From: Kitasatospora paranensis
GTDB lineage: Bacteria > Actinomycetota > Actinomycetes > Streptomycetales > Streptomycetaceae
Assembly (NCBI RefSeq): GCF_039544005.1
Contig: NZ_BAABKV010000001.1
Location: forward strand, 6,076,001-6,140,000
Direction of reading: 5' to 3'
DNA: 64,000 nucleotides
The notes under the pieces are model-generated. The model ran no database searches. It was not told the origin of the DNA and was given only the letters and a program-made list of their open reading frames with translations. Position 1 is the stretch's first letter. The number at the start of each line of letters is the position of its first letter. The position numbers and the translations under genes were made by a program. Below, one piece after another: positions 6,602 to 15,504 of this stretch.

Positions 6602-7927
6602 ATGGGCAGCACGCGGAGCACCAGCGGACCGGCAGAGCGGGCCGAGCAGGCCGAGACGGCCGCCGCCGAACTCGCCGGGCGCGGCGTGGACGCGGTCGCC
6701 CTCGGCTGGGTCGACAACGCCGGCGTCACCAGGGTCAAGGCGGTGCCCGTCGCGCAGCTGCCGCACGCCGTCCGGCACGGGATCGGCGCCGCACCCTGCT
6801 TCGACACCTTCCTCGTGGACGACTCCATGGCGCCCGGCACCGGCCCGGCCGGCGACCTGCGGCTCGTCCCCGACCTGGACGCCCTGGTGCCGCTCGCCGC
6901 CCAGCCCGGCTGGGCCTGGGCCCCCGTCGACCGCCGCACGCAGGACGGCAGCCCGCATCCCGGCTGCCAGCGCACCTTCGCCCGCCGCGCCGCCGAGGCG
7001 ATCGAGGCCCGCGGGCTCGGCATCCGGGCCGGCATCGAGGTCGAGTGGGTGGTGGACGCACCCGGCGAGGGCGCCGCGTACGGGATGGACCGGCTGATCG
7101 CGCACTCCGACTACCTGCGTGACGTCCTGCGGGCGCTGGCCGAACAGCGCCTGGCCGTCCTCCAGATCCACCCCGAGTACGCCCCGGGCCAGTTCGAGGT
7201 CTCCCTCGCGCCGGACGGTCCGGTCGCGGCCGCCGACACCGCGCTGCTCGTGCGGCAGACCGTCCGCGCGGTCTCCGCCCGGCACGGGCTGCGCGCCTCC
7301 TTCGCCCCCGTGGTCACCGCCGGCCGGGTCGGCAACGGCGGCCACCTCCACCTCAGCCTCTGGCGCGAGGGCCGCAACCTCGGCAGCGGCGGCCAGGGCC
7401 GGTACGGGATGACCCCGCAGGCCGAGGCCTTCCTGGCCGGCATCCTCACCGAACTGCCCGCCCTGCTCGTGCTCGGCGCACCCGGCGTCGCCAGCCACCT
7501 GCGCCTCGTCCCCGGCCGCTGGGCCGGCCCCTACCAGTGCTGGGGCCTGGAGAACCGCGAGGCCGCCCTGCGGCTGATCACCGGCTCCGCCCCGGAACAG
7601 GCCAACGCCGAGATCAAGTGCTTCGACGCCGCCGCCAACCCCTACCTCATGGTCGGCGGGGTGCTCGCCGCCGGCCTGGCCGGCCTCGACAGCGGGCTGC
7701 GCCTGCCGCCGGAGGTTGCGGGCGACCCGGCCGCCGCCACCGGCGCCGAACGGCTGCCGCACGGCCTCGCCGCGGCCGTCTCCGCCTACCAGGCGTCGAC
7801 CGTGCTGCGGGCCGCGCTCGGCCCCGAGCTGTACGCCGCGGTGCTGGCCGTGCGGCGGGCCGAAGTGGAGCTGTTCGCCGGGCTCGACGAGGAGGCGGTG
7901 GTCGCGGCCACCCGCTGGCGGTACTGA
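6602..7927 (+). CDS. FluG/NodGS-type glutamine synthetase-like ligase
   Basis: A 441-aa protein of the glutamine synthetase superfamily. Visible are the N-terminal beta-grasp region, GIEVEWVV with metal-binding Glu (near residue 142), PGQFEVSLAP, GNGGHLHLSL (ATP/metal His motif), GRWAGPYQCWGLENREAALR and NAEIKCFDAAANPYL. True GlnA has an Arg in an R-x-PD motif at the last position; the IKCFDAAANPYL form is that of FluG and plant NodGS proteins. A gamma-glutamyl ligase acting on an amine other than ammonia is likely. The next gene, 2 bp away, is an amidohydrolase, the other half of FluG/NodGS fusions. No good ribosome site is visible. Confidence 0.85.
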   Translation: MGSTRSTSGPAERAEQAETAAAELAGRGVDAVALGWVDNAGVTRVKAVPVAQLPHAVRHGIGAAPCFDTFLVDDSMAPGTGPAGDLRLVPDLDALVPLAAQPGWAWAPVDRRTQDGSPHPGCQRTFARRAAEAIEARGLGIRAGIEVEWVVDAPGEGAAYGMDRLIAHSDYLRDVLRALAEQRLAVLQIHPEYAPGQFEVSLAPDGPVAAADTALLVRQTVRAVSARHGLRASFAPVVTAGRVGNGGHLHLSLWREGRNLGSGGQGRYGMTPQAEAFLAGILTELPALLVLGAPGVASHLRLVPGRWAGPYQCWGLENREAALRLITGSAPEQANAEIKCFDAAANPYLMVGGVLAAGLAGLDSGLRLPPEVAGDPAAATGAERLPHGLAAAVSAYQASTVLRAALGPELYAAVLAVRRAEVELFAGLDEEAVVAATRWRY

Positions 7928-7929
7928 CC

Positions 7930-9019
7930 GTGCTCGTCGACCAGCACTGCCACGGCGTCCTTGCGGACGACCTCGACGAGGCGGAGTTCGGCGCGCTGAT
8001 CACCGAGTCCGACCGGCCGCCCGCGGCCGGCACCTCGCCGTTCGACAGTGCGCTCGGGCTGGCCGTGCGCCGCTGGTGCCCCCGGTGTTCGGCCTGCCCG
8101 CGCTGGCCGGGCCCGCCGCGTACCTGGCGGCCCGCCGGGCCGCCGGCGGCGCCGGGGCGACCCGCCGGCTGCTCGCCGCGGCGGGCCTGGCCCACCTGCT
8201 GGTGGACACCGGGCTGACCGGTGCGGCCGGGCGCCCGCTGCTGCCACCGGTCGAGCTGGCCGCCCTGGCCGGCGCCGAGGTGCACACCGTCGTCCGGCTG
8301 GAGCACGTCGCGGGGGTGTCACCGCCGAGCCGCACGCCTGGCCGGAGGCGGTCGACGAGGCGCTGGCGACCGCCTGCGCCGGAGCGGTGGCGGTCAAGTC
8401 CGTGCTGGCCTACCGGGCCGGGCTGGCCGTCCCGCCCGGCCCGCCGAGCCGCGCCGAGGTCGTCCGCGCCGCCGGGGACACCGGTGCCGGAGGGCCGGGC
8501 ACCGACCGGCTGACCCACCCCGTCCTGCTGCGCCACCTGCTCTGGACGGCGGTGGGGCTGGGCCTGCCGATCCAGCTGCACACCGGCTTCGGCGACCCCG
8601 ACCTGCGGCTCGCCGAGGCCGATCCGGCGCTGCTGGTCGACTTCGTCCGCGCGGTCGAGCCGTCCGGGGTGCCGCTGGTGCTGCTGCACGGCTACCCGTA
8701 CCACCGGCAGGCGGCGTGGCTGGCGCAGGCCTTCCCGCACGTCTACGCGGATGTCGGCCTGACGCTGTCGTACACCGGACCGCGGGCCGCCGCGGTGCTC
8801 GGCGAGGTGCTCGAACTGGCCCCCTTCGGCAAGGTCCTGTTCTCCACCGACGCGTACGGGCTGCCGGAGCTGTTCCTGGTGGGGGCCGCGCAGTTCCGGC
8901 ACGCGCTCGGCCGTCTGCTGGCCTCCTGGCAGGCGGACGGCGCATGCGGCGCGGCCGACGCCCGGCGCATCGGTGAACTCCTCTCGTCCGGCAACGCCCG
9001 CCGGCTGTACGGGATCTGA
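7930..9019 (+). CDS. FluG-type amidohydrolase, split by two apparent sequence errors
   Basis: A TIM-barrel amidohydrolase partner for the upstream synthetase. It starts at a GTG 2 bp after its neighbour's stop with MLVDQHCHG (metal-binding H-x-H). It continues with VKSVLAYR (bridging Lys), QLHTGFG, LLHGYPYHRQ and FSTDAYG (catalytic Asp). The frame breaks at the C5 run 8079-8083 and again at the G5 run 8312-8316; adding one C and one G restores a continuous 363-aa protein (CPPVFGLPALAG and EHVAGGVTAEPHAW at the joins). Both breaks are single-base losses of the kind found all over this window, so I treat the gene as intact. In FluG/NodGS the amidohydrolase precedes the ligase in one chain; here they are two genes in the opposite order. 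Confidence 0.82.
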
Positions 9020-9044
9020 CCCGTCCGGCCGGCGGGCGCGGGGA

Positions 9045-10616
9045 TCAGCCGAGCGCGCGGAAGTGGTCCCGCAGGCCGATGCCGAAGGACGTCGGCGTGC
9101 CGTCGAAGTTGCTGATCAGCGACGGGCCCGAGCTGCAGTCCCAGGTGTTCCACGTCCAGCCGAGGTAGCCCAGGTGCTGCGAGTCCAGCCAGGACATCAC
9201 CTGGTCGATGAAGCCGTGGCTGCAGGTGTTCTCGCCGATCTCACCGGCGACCACCGGCACCTTGGCCGCCACCGGGGCCACCGTGGAGTTCCAGCAGGAC
9301 ACGGTGGAGCAGGTGTTGAAGTTGTACACGTGCCAGGCCGCCCCCAGGTTGCCGGTCGGGTCGGTCGGCTTGTAGGTCAGCCACTGGCCCAGGTCGTTGG
9401 AGTAGGCGAGGCCGCCGATCAGGATGACGTTCTGCGCGCCGGTCGCCCGGACGGTGTTCACCAGCGTCTGCATGCCGCTCACCGGGTAGGCGATGCCGGG
9501 GCAGGCGCTGCCGCCGTCCCGCCAGCAGAGCCAGCCCTGGGTGACGGAGGACTCGGAGCGGTCCGCGTACGGCTCGTTGAACAGGTCGAACACCACCTGG
9601 TCGGTGTCCTTGAAGGTGTTCGCGACCGACTGCCAGAACGGCACCGCGTCGGCACCCGGCATCGGCTTCTGGCAGGTGGCGTTGACGTCGGAGCAGCCGG
9701 ACGAGTTGCCGGTGTACTGGCCGCGGCTCCAGTGCATCTCCACGATCGGGGTGATGCCGGCGCCGCGCAGGGCGTCCACCCAGCCCTTGATGGCCGTGCG
9801 GTAGTTGGCGCCTGCGTACGCGGAGTTGACGTTGGACTGGCCGAGCCAGCAGTCCTCGTTCAGCGGGACGCGGACGGCGTTGGCGTGCCAGCTCTTGATC
9901 GCGGCGATGGAGGTGGCGTCCACCGGCCCGTCGAAGAAGCCGTAGCCCTGGACGCACATGAACTCGGTGCCGGACCGGTTCACGCCGTGCAGTGTCACCG
10001 TCGAACCGTTCGCGTCCGCCAGGGAGTTGCCGGACACGTGCAGCGCGGGTGCGGCCCCGGTGCCGGTGGTCGGCGAGCCCGACGGGGACGGCGACGGCGA
10101 GGGGGACGCGGTGGGCGAGGCCGAGACGGTCGGCGACGCGGACGCGCTGGGCGAGGGCGAGGCGGTGGGGGACGCGGAGACGGTCGGGGTGGCGCCCGCA
10201 CCGGTGCACGGAACGCCGTTGACCGCGAAGGCGGTCGGGGCGGTGTTGGTGCCGCTGTACGAGAAGTTGGCGCCCGCGGTCGTGTTGCCACCGGCCGGGA
10301 TGCTGGTCGCCCAGGCCGGGTTGACCACGGTGACGTTCTTCCCGGACTGGCTCCAGGTGCCGTTCCAGCCGGTGCCGGACAGCGTCTGGTTGCCGCTGTA
10401 GGCATAGGTCAGCGTCCAGCCGTTCAGCGCGGCCGAACCGACATTGTTGATCTTTACATTGGCGGTGAAGCCACTGCCCCAGTCGTTGACGGAATAGTCG
10501 ACGGTACAGGCGGTGGTGGCGGCTGCGGCGGTGCCGGGGCCGATCAGGGTGAGCCCTGCGGCGGCGGTCGCGACGAGCGCGGACCCCAGTGCCAGGGCGG
10601 TGGTGCGGAGGGACAT
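9045..10616 (-). CDS. Secreted CBM2-GH5 endoglucanase
   Basis: A 523-aa secreted cellulase. It has a Sec signal peptide (Ala-rich, cut near AAAATTAC), a CBM2 cellulose-binding module at about 35-135 with conserved Trp residues (NDWGSGF, NGWTLTY, GTWSQSGK) and a Ser/Pro/Ala-rich linker of about 55 residues. A GH5 catalytic domain follows, with DLFNEPYADR (acid/base Glu) and VVAGEIGENT (nucleophile Glu). It hydrolyses beta-1,4-glucan outside the cell. AAGGAG precedes the ATG by five bases. A CebR-type box lies 27 bp upstream. It is divergent from a GH48 cellulase whose CBM2 module is identical over 224 bp of DNA. Confidence 0.95.
   Translation of the reverse strand: MSLRTTALALGSALVATAAAGLTLIGPGTAAAATTACTVDYSVNDWGSGFTANVKINNVGSAALNGWTLTYAYSGNQTLSGTGWNGTWSQSGKNVTVVNPAWATSIPAGGNTTAGANFSYSGTNTAPTAFAVNGVPCTGAGATPTVSASPTASPSPSASASPTVSASPTASPSPSPSPSGSPTTGTGAAPALHVSGNSLADANGSTVTLHGVNRSGTEFMCVQGYGFFDGPVDATSIAAIKSWHANAVRVPLNEDCWLGQSNVNSAYAGANYRTAIKGWVDALRGAGITPIVEMHWSRGQYTGNSSGCSDVNATCQKPMPGADAVPFWQSVANTFKDTDQVVFDLFNEPYADRSESSVTQGWLCWRDGGSACPGIAYPVSGMQTLVNTVRATGAQNVILIGGLAYSNDLGQWLTYKPTDPTGNLGAAWHVYNFNTCSTVSCWNSTVAPVAAKVPVVAGEIGENTCSHGFIDQVMSWLDSQHLGYLGWTWNTWDCSSGPSLISNFDGTPTSFGIGLRDHFRALG
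10215..10438 (-). repeat. 224-bp perfect inverted repeat, copy in the GH5 gene
   Basis: This stretch of the CBM2 coding region is, on the minus strand, identical base for base to 11025-11248 on the plus strand. Upstream of 10438 the two CBM2 sequences diverge at synonymous and non-synonymous sites. The arms are separated by 586 bp containing both promoters. Identity at third codon positions points to recent gene conversion or duplication. Confidence 0.95.
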
Positions 10617-10642
10617 TTCCGCTCCTTGAGAGGAGTGCTGCG

Positions 10643-10656
10643 TGGGCGCGCTCCCA
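10643..10656. promoter_or_regulatory. CebR-type operator (one mismatch) before the GH5 cellulase
   Basis: TGGGCGCGCTCCCA differs at one position from the palindrome TGGGAGCGCTCCCA bound by CebR, the LacI-family repressor released by cellobiose or cellotriose in Streptomyces. It lies 27 bp upstream of the GH5 start codon. Confidence 0.8.
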
Positions 10657-10748
10657 CAGGCCCGCCAGAAAGATAGCCAGCGCCAAGGGAGTTGCCAAGC
10701 CGTCCTGCTGCGCAATCTCTTGACACGCCTCTGACGTGTCCCCATCCT

Positions 10749-10762
10749 TGGGAGCGCTCCCA
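10749..10762. promoter_or_regulatory. CebR operator (perfect) before the GH48 cellulase
   Basis: TGGGAGCGCTCCCA, an exact CebR box, lies 73 bp upstream of the GH48 start codon. With the box at 10643 it puts both divergent cellulases under cello-oligosaccharide induction. Confidence 0.9.
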
Positions 10763-10834
10763 CAGATCCAGGACCGCGCGAGAGCCGTGCATCACCGCCT
10801 CGCACTGTTTCCCCCACCCACTGGAGACGTGCAG

Positions 10835-13756
10835 ATGTCACCCCCCACCACCTCCCGCACCATCCGTCTGTCCACGCTCGGCGTCTCGCTCGCCGTGCTC
10901 GCCGCCGGTGTCGGCACCATGGTCGCGAACCCCGCCGTGGCCGCCACCGTGCAGTGCTCCGTCGACTACTCGGTCAATGACTGGGGCAGTGGCTTCACCG
11001 CCAACGTGAAGATCAGCAACGTGAGTTCGGCCGCGCTGAACGGCTGGACGCTGACCTATGCCTACAGCGGCAACCAGACGCTGTCCGGCACCGGCTGGAA
11101 CGGCACCTGGAGCCAGTCCGGGAAGAACGTCACCGTGGTCAACCCGGCCTGGGCGACCAGCATCCCGGCCGGTGGCAACACGACCGCGGGCGCCAACTTC
11201 TCGTACAGCGGCACCAACACCGCCCCGACCGCCTTCGCGGTCAACGGCACCAGCTGCACCGGTGCCCACACCGCCCCCACGGTGGCACTCACCAGCCCGA
11301 CCGCAGGGGCCAGTTACGCCGCGGGCGCGACGATTCCGCTGGCCGCCAGTGCCAGTGCGGCCGACGGCGCGACCATCAGCAAGGTCGAGTTCTACGACAA
11401 CACCACGCTGATCGGCACCGCCACCGCCGCGCCGTACACCTTCAGCTGGACGGGTGCCTCCTCCGGGAGCCACTCCGTCTACGCCAAGGCGTACGACAGC
11501 CTGGGTGCGACCAGCGAGTCCACCCCGGCGGGTCTCACCGTGGCGGCCGGCCCGTCCATCTCCGCGGTGCCGACCACGCTGTCGGTGACCCAGGGCAAGA
11601 CCGGCACCTTCGCGCTGAAGCTCTCCTCGCAGCCCACCGCGAACGTCACCGTCACCACCACGCGCACCTCGGGCAACACCGGACTGGCCATCAGCTCCGG
11701 TGCCACGCTCACCTTCACCCCGTCGAACTGGTCGACCGCGCAGACCGTCACCCTGACGGCCGACGCCGCCTCCACCGGCTCGGCGAACTTCACCTCGACC
11801 GCCACCGGGTACACCAGCTCGGTGGTCACCGTGACCGAACTGGCCGCGGGCACCGGGGTGTACGACGACCGGTTCCTCCAGCTCTACAACAAGATCAAGG
11901 CACCGGCCAACGGCTACTTCTCGCCGGAGGGCATCCCCTACCACTCGGTGGAGACCCTGCTGGTCGAGGCCCCCGACCAGGGCCACGAGACCACCTCCGA
12001 GGCCTACAGCTACCTGCTGTGGCTGGAGGCCCAGTACGGGCGGGTGACCAAGGACTGGTCGAAGTTCAACGCGGCGTGGACGCTCATGGAGACGTACATG
12101 ATCCCCACGCACGCCGACCAGCCCACCAACTCGTTCTACAACGCGAGCAAGCCGGCCACCTACGCGCCCGAGCACCCGCTGCCCAGTGACTACCCGTCGC
12201 AGCTGGACACCTCGGTCACCGCGGGCTCGGACCCGATCGCGGCGGAGCTCAAGAGCGCCTACGGCACCGACGACATCTACGGCATGCACTGGCTGCAGGA
12301 CGTCGACAACGTCTACGGCTACGGGAACTCGCCCGGCAAGTGCGAGGCGGGGCCGACCGACACCGGTCCGTCGTACATCAACACCTACCAGCGCGGCGCG
12401 CAGGAGTCCGTCTGGGAGACCATCCCGCAGCCGACCTGCGACAAGTTCGCCTACGGCGGCAAGAACGGCTACCTGGACCTGTTCATCAAGGACACGTCCT
12501 ACGCCAAGCAGTGGAAGTACACCGACGCCCCGGACGCCGACGCCCGTGCCATCCAGGCCGCCTACTGGGCGGACACCTGGGCCAAGGCCCAGGGCAACGG
12601 CTCGCAGGTCGCCACCACCGTGGCCAAGGCCGGCAAGATGGGCGACTACCTGCGGTACTCGTTCTTCGACAAGTACTTCAAGAAGATCGGCAACTGCGTC
12701 GGCCCGACGGTCTGCGCGGCCGGCACCGGCAAGGACAGCGAGCACTACCTGCTCTCCTGGTACTACGCCTGGGGCGGGGCCACCGACAGCAGCGCCGGCT
12801 GGGCCTGGCGGATCGGCGACAGCGCCGCGCACGGCGGCTACCAGAACCCGATGGCCGCGTTCGCACTGGTCAACAACACCGACATGACGCCCAAGTCGGC
12901 CACCGGCAAGGCGGACTGGACGACCAGCCTGGGCCGCCAGGTGGAGTTCGTCCAGTGGCTGCAGTCCAACGAGGGCGCCATCGCCGGCGGTGCCACCAAC
13001 AGCTGGGACGGCGCCTACGGCACCCCGCCGGCCGGCACCCCGACCTTCTACGGGATGGCCTACGACGAGGCGCCGGTCTACCACGATCCGCCGAGCAACC
13101 AGTGGTTCGGGTTCCAGTCCTGGGGCGTGGAGCGGCTGGCGGAGTACTACTACGCGAGCGGCGACACCAAGGCCAAGGCGGTGCTGGACAAGTGGGTGAG
13201 CTGGGCGCTCGCCAACACGTCCTTCAACGCCGACGGCAGCTTCAAGATCCCGTCCACGCTCGCCTGGAGCGGCAAGCCGGACACCTGGAACGCGAGCTCG
13301 CCGGGCGCCAACGCCGGCCTGCACGTGAGCGTGGTCGACTACACCAGCGACGTCGGTGTGGCGGGCTCCTACGCCAAGCTGCTCTCGTACTACGCGGCGA
13401 AGTCCGGCAACGCCGCGGCGAAGACCGCCGCGCAGAAGCTGCTGGACGGCATGTGGGCCAACAACCAGGACGCGCTGGGCATCTCGGTGCCCGAGACCCG
13501 GACGGACTACAGCCGGTTCAACGACTCCGTCTCGGTGCCCTCGGGCTGGACGGGCACCATGCCCAACGGTGACGCGATCAACTCCTCGTCCACCTTCCTG
13601 TCCATCCGCTCCTGGTACAAGAGCGACCCGGCCTTCGCCAAGGTGCAGACCTACCTGAACGGCGGCGCGGCCCCGACCTTCACGTACCACCGGTTCTGGG
13701 CGCAGGCGGACATCGCGACCGCCCTGGCGACCTACGGAGAGCTCTTCAACTCCTGA
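10835..13756 (+). CDS. Secreted CBM2-Ig-GH48 exo-cellulase (cellobiohydrolase)
   Basis: A 973-aa secreted enzyme: signal peptide (to about residue 38), CBM2 (about 40-140), an Ig-like Big_9 module (TVALTSPTAGASY ... TPAGLTV, about 150-245), a second beta-sandwich (SISAVPTTLSVTQGKTG ... VVTVTE, about 248-345) and a GH48 domain to the end. The GH48 part begins YDDRFLQLYNKIKAP and contains GHETTSEAYSYLLWLEA, which carries the catalytic acid Glu. GH48 enzymes release cellobiose processively from chain ends and work in synergy with endoglucanases such as the divergent GH5. The ATG has GGAG eight bases upstream. The domain before GH48 is often FnIII-like in actinobacteria; two unlike sandwiches here are a variation. 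Confidence 0.96.
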   Translation: MSPPTTSRTIRLSTLGVSLAVLAAGVGTMVANPAVAATVQCSVDYSVNDWGSGFTANVKISNVSSAALNGWTLTYAYSGNQTLSGTGWNGTWSQSGKNVTVVNPAWATSIPAGGNTTAGANFSYSGTNTAPTAFAVNGTSCTGAHTAPTVALTSPTAGASYAAGATIPLAASASAADGATISKVEFYDNTTLIGTATAAPYTFSWTGASSGSHSVYAKAYDSLGATSESTPAGLTVAAGPSISAVPTTLSVTQGKTGTFALKLSSQPTANVTVTTTRTSGNTGLAISSGATLTFTPSNWSTAQTVTLTADAASTGSANFTSTATGYTSSVVTVTELAAGTGVYDDRFLQLYNKIKAPANGYFSPEGIPYHSVETLLVEAPDQGHETTSEAYSYLLWLEAQYGRVTKDWSKFNAAWTLMETYMIPTHADQPTNSFYNASKPATYAPEHPLPSDYPSQLDTSVTAGSDPIAAELKSAYGTDDIYGMHWLQDVDNVYGYGNSPGKCEAGPTDTGPSYINTYQRGAQESVWETIPQPTCDKFAYGGKNGYLDLFIKDTSYAKQWKYTDAPDADARAIQAAYWADTWAKAQGNGSQVATTVAKAGKMGDYLRYSFFDKYFKKIGNCVGPTVCAAGTGKDSEHYLLSWYYAWGGATDSSAGWAWRIGDSAAHGGYQNPMAAFALVNNTDMTPKSATGKADWTTSLGRQVEFVQWLQSNEGAIAGGATNSWDGAYGTPPAGTPTFYGMAYDEAPVYHDPPSNQWFGFQSWGVERLAEYYYASGDTKAKAVLDKWVSWALANTSFNADGSFKIPSTLAWSGKPDTWNASSPGANAGLHVSVVDYTSDVGVAGSYAKLLSYYAAKSGNAAAKTAAQKLLDGMWANNQDALGISVPETRTDYSRFNDSVSVPSGWTGTMPNGDAINSSSTFLSIRSWYKSDPAFAKVQTYLNGGAAPTFTYHRFWAQADIATALATYGELFNS
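11025..11248 (+). repeat. 224-bp perfect inverted repeat, copy in the GH48 gene
   Basis: The plus-strand arm of the CBM2 inverted repeat (partner 10215-10438). It covers about 75 codons, from GTTCGGCCGCGC to GCGGTCAACGGC. Confidence 0.95.
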
Positions 13757-13771
13757 CGGACCGACAGAAAA

Positions 13772-13805
13772 GGTGCCCGGTCCGACTGACAGCGGACCGG
13801 GCACC
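13772..13805 (+). terminator. Terminator of the GH48 gene
   Basis: Perfect 13-bp stem GGTGCCCGGTCCG / CGGACCGGGCACC with an 8-nt loop, starting 15 bp after the stop codon. Confidence 0.9.
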
Positions 13806-13841
13806 GCCCGTCCTTCTGTGTGCTTTCGGTGGACCGTCCTC

Positions 13842-13871
13842 TTGCGGACGGGCACAGACGGCCAATAGCGT
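13842..13871 (+). promoter_or_regulatory. Probable promoter of the subtilase gene
   Basis: TTGCGG (13842-13847), an 18-bp spacer and TAGCGT (13866-13871). TAGCGT also serves as a likely -10 box at several other places in this window. Confidence 0.5.
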
Positions 13872-13936
13872 CCGACCCACTCACGCTGCTCGGCCAACAG
13901 GCCGGGCGCAGACGGGACTCGGGAGGGCCAACCCCT

Positions 13937-15424
13937 ATGAGTGTTCTTCGGATACGTCGGGCCAGGTCAGCGGCGCTGGGCCTCGCCCTCGCGACCGCCG
14001 CCGCCCTGGCACTGCCGGCCGGCACCGCGGTCGCCGCCGCCGCGGCCGACGCGCCCGGGCCCCTGCTCAGTTACGTGGTGAACACCCGGGCCGACCACGG
14101 TCAGGTCAAGAAGGCGGAAAGGGCCGTCGCCGCGCTCGGCGGCAGCGTCGTCGTCTCCTACGACCGGATCGGCGTCGTGGTGGCCCGCTCCACCGACCCG
14201 CAGTTCGCCGTGAAGCTGCGCGCGTCCCGGACGGTCGAGTCGGTCGGGGCGAGCCGGACGGCCGGCATCGTGCAGAGCGCCGACGAGCAGGTCTCCGAGC
14301 CCGCCGCGGTACCGGCGGCGGCCCCCGCCGACGGCTCCGAGCCGCTCTGGGCGGACCAGTGGGACATGCGCCAGATCGGCGTCGACAAGGCCCACCGGAC
14401 GACCCTGGGCAGCCGCAACGTGGTGGTCGGCATCCTCGACTCCGGCATCGACGCCACCCACGAGGACCTCGCGGCCAACGTCGACCCCGCGCTCTCCGCC
14501 TCCTGCATCAACGGCGGCAAGGCGGACACCTCCTGGCAGTCCTGGCAGCCCACCACCAGTGACCACGGCACCCACGTGGCGGGCACCATCGCGGCCGCCA
14601 AGAACGGCAAGGGCATCGAGGGCATCGCCCCGAACGTCCGGCTGGCCGCGGTCAAGGTGGTCGACGACGGCGGGTTCATCTACCCGGAGTACGCGATCTG
14701 CGGCTTCGTCTGGGCCGGTGAGCACCACTTCAAGGTGACCAACAACAGCTACTACATCGACCCGTGGCTGTTCGCCTGCAAGAACGACCCGGACCAGGCC
14801 GCGGTGATGACCGCCGTGCGCCGCGCGGTCGAGTTCTCGCAGCGCAACGGGGTGCTCAACGTGGCCGCCGCCGGCAACGAGAACATCGACCTCGCGCACA
14901 AGACCACCGACACCTCCAGCCCGGACGACACGACGCCGGGCACCCGTCCGGTGGACGGCTCCTGCCTGTCGCTGCCGACCGAACTGCCCGGCGTCGTCGT
15001 GGTGAGCTCGGTGGGCGTCAACGGCGACAAGTCCTTCTACTCCAGCTACGGCCTCGGCAAGACCACCGTGGCGGCCCCCGGCGGCGACTCCCGCTACCAG
15101 CTGCCCGACACCCCGGACCACAACGGCCGGGTGCTCTCCACCGTCCGCGGCAACAAGTACGCGTACATGCAGGGCACCTCGATGGCGTCCCCGCACGCCA
15201 CCGGCGTGGCGGCGCTGCTCGCCTCCACCCACCCGTGGGCCGGCCCGAACGAGCTGCGGGCGATGCTGCAGCACCAGGCCGACGACCACGCCTGCCCCGC
15301 GTCCTACGACCCGAGCGGTGACGGCGCCTGGGCGGCCGTCTGCCAGGGCGGCGCCTCGGACAACGGCTTCTACGGCGCCGGCGTGGTGAACGCCGAGAAG
15401 GCGGCCCAGTGGTGGCGGCTGTGA
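13937..15424 (+). CDS. Secreted S8 subtilisin-like serine protease
   Basis: A 495-aa secreted protease. A signal peptide (about 1-38) is followed by an inhibitor-I9-like propeptide (LLSYVVNTRADHGQVKKAER, about 45-120). The catalytic domain has all three triad motifs: Asp in VVGILDSGIDATHEDL, His in SDHGTHVAGTIA, and Ser in QGTSMASPHATGVAA. The oxyanion Asn is in AAAGNEN. GGGAGGG lies nine bases before the ATG. It is monocistronic, bounded by terminators at 13772 and 15446, and probably degrades extracellular protein. Cys residues in the mature domain suggest disulphides. Confidence 0.95.
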   Translation: MSVLRIRRARSAALGLALATAAALALPAGTAVAAAAADAPGPLLSYVVNTRADHGQVKKAERAVAALGGSVVVSYDRIGVVVARSTDPQFAVKLRASRTVESVGASRTAGIVQSADEQVSEPAAVPAAAPADGSEPLWADQWDMRQIGVDKAHRTTLGSRNVVVGILDSGIDATHEDLAANVDPALSASCINGGKADTSWQSWQPTTSDHGTHVAGTIAAAKNGKGIEGIAPNVRLAAVKVVDDGGFIYPEYAICGFVWAGEHHFKVTNNSYYIDPWLFACKNDPDQAAVMTAVRRAVEFSQRNGVLNVAAAGNENIDLAHKTTDTSSPDDTTPGTRPVDGSCLSLPTELPGVVVVSSVGVNGDKSFYSSYGLGKTTVAAPGGDSRYQLPDTPDHNGRVLSTVRGNKYAYMQGTSMASPHATGVAALLASTHPWAGPNELRAMLQHQADDHACPASYDPSGDGAWAAVCQGGASDNGFYGAGVVNAEKAAQWWRL

Positions 15425-15445
15425 GCTGAACGCCGGACGAACTCT

Positions 15446-15483
15446 CCTGCCCCGCCCGAGTATCCGTACTCAGGCGGGGCAGG
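15446..15483 (+). terminator. Terminator of the subtilase gene
   Basis: A 17-bp stem with one mismatch, loop TCCG; arms 15446-15462 and 15467-15483. Confidence 0.9.
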
Positions 15484-15504
15484 ACCGTTTCCGCGATCCT
15501 GTCG

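Noticed and set aside
7930..9019. Amidohydrolase read as a genuine pseudogene
   Set aside because: Both breaks are single-base losses at G5/C5 runs with intact coding on each side, the same pattern as in 12 other genes, so an error in the sequence is the simpler reading.
10080..10200. Repetitive sequence in the GH5 linker resembling a repeat array
   Set aside because: Encodes a Ser/Pro/Ala linker with irregular units and no spacers; not a CRISPR array.
10838..13897. Open frame of 1019 codons antisense to the GH48 gene
   Set aside because: Composition Val/Gly/Arg, no motifs; the opposite strand encodes a complete GH48 enzyme with expected domains.
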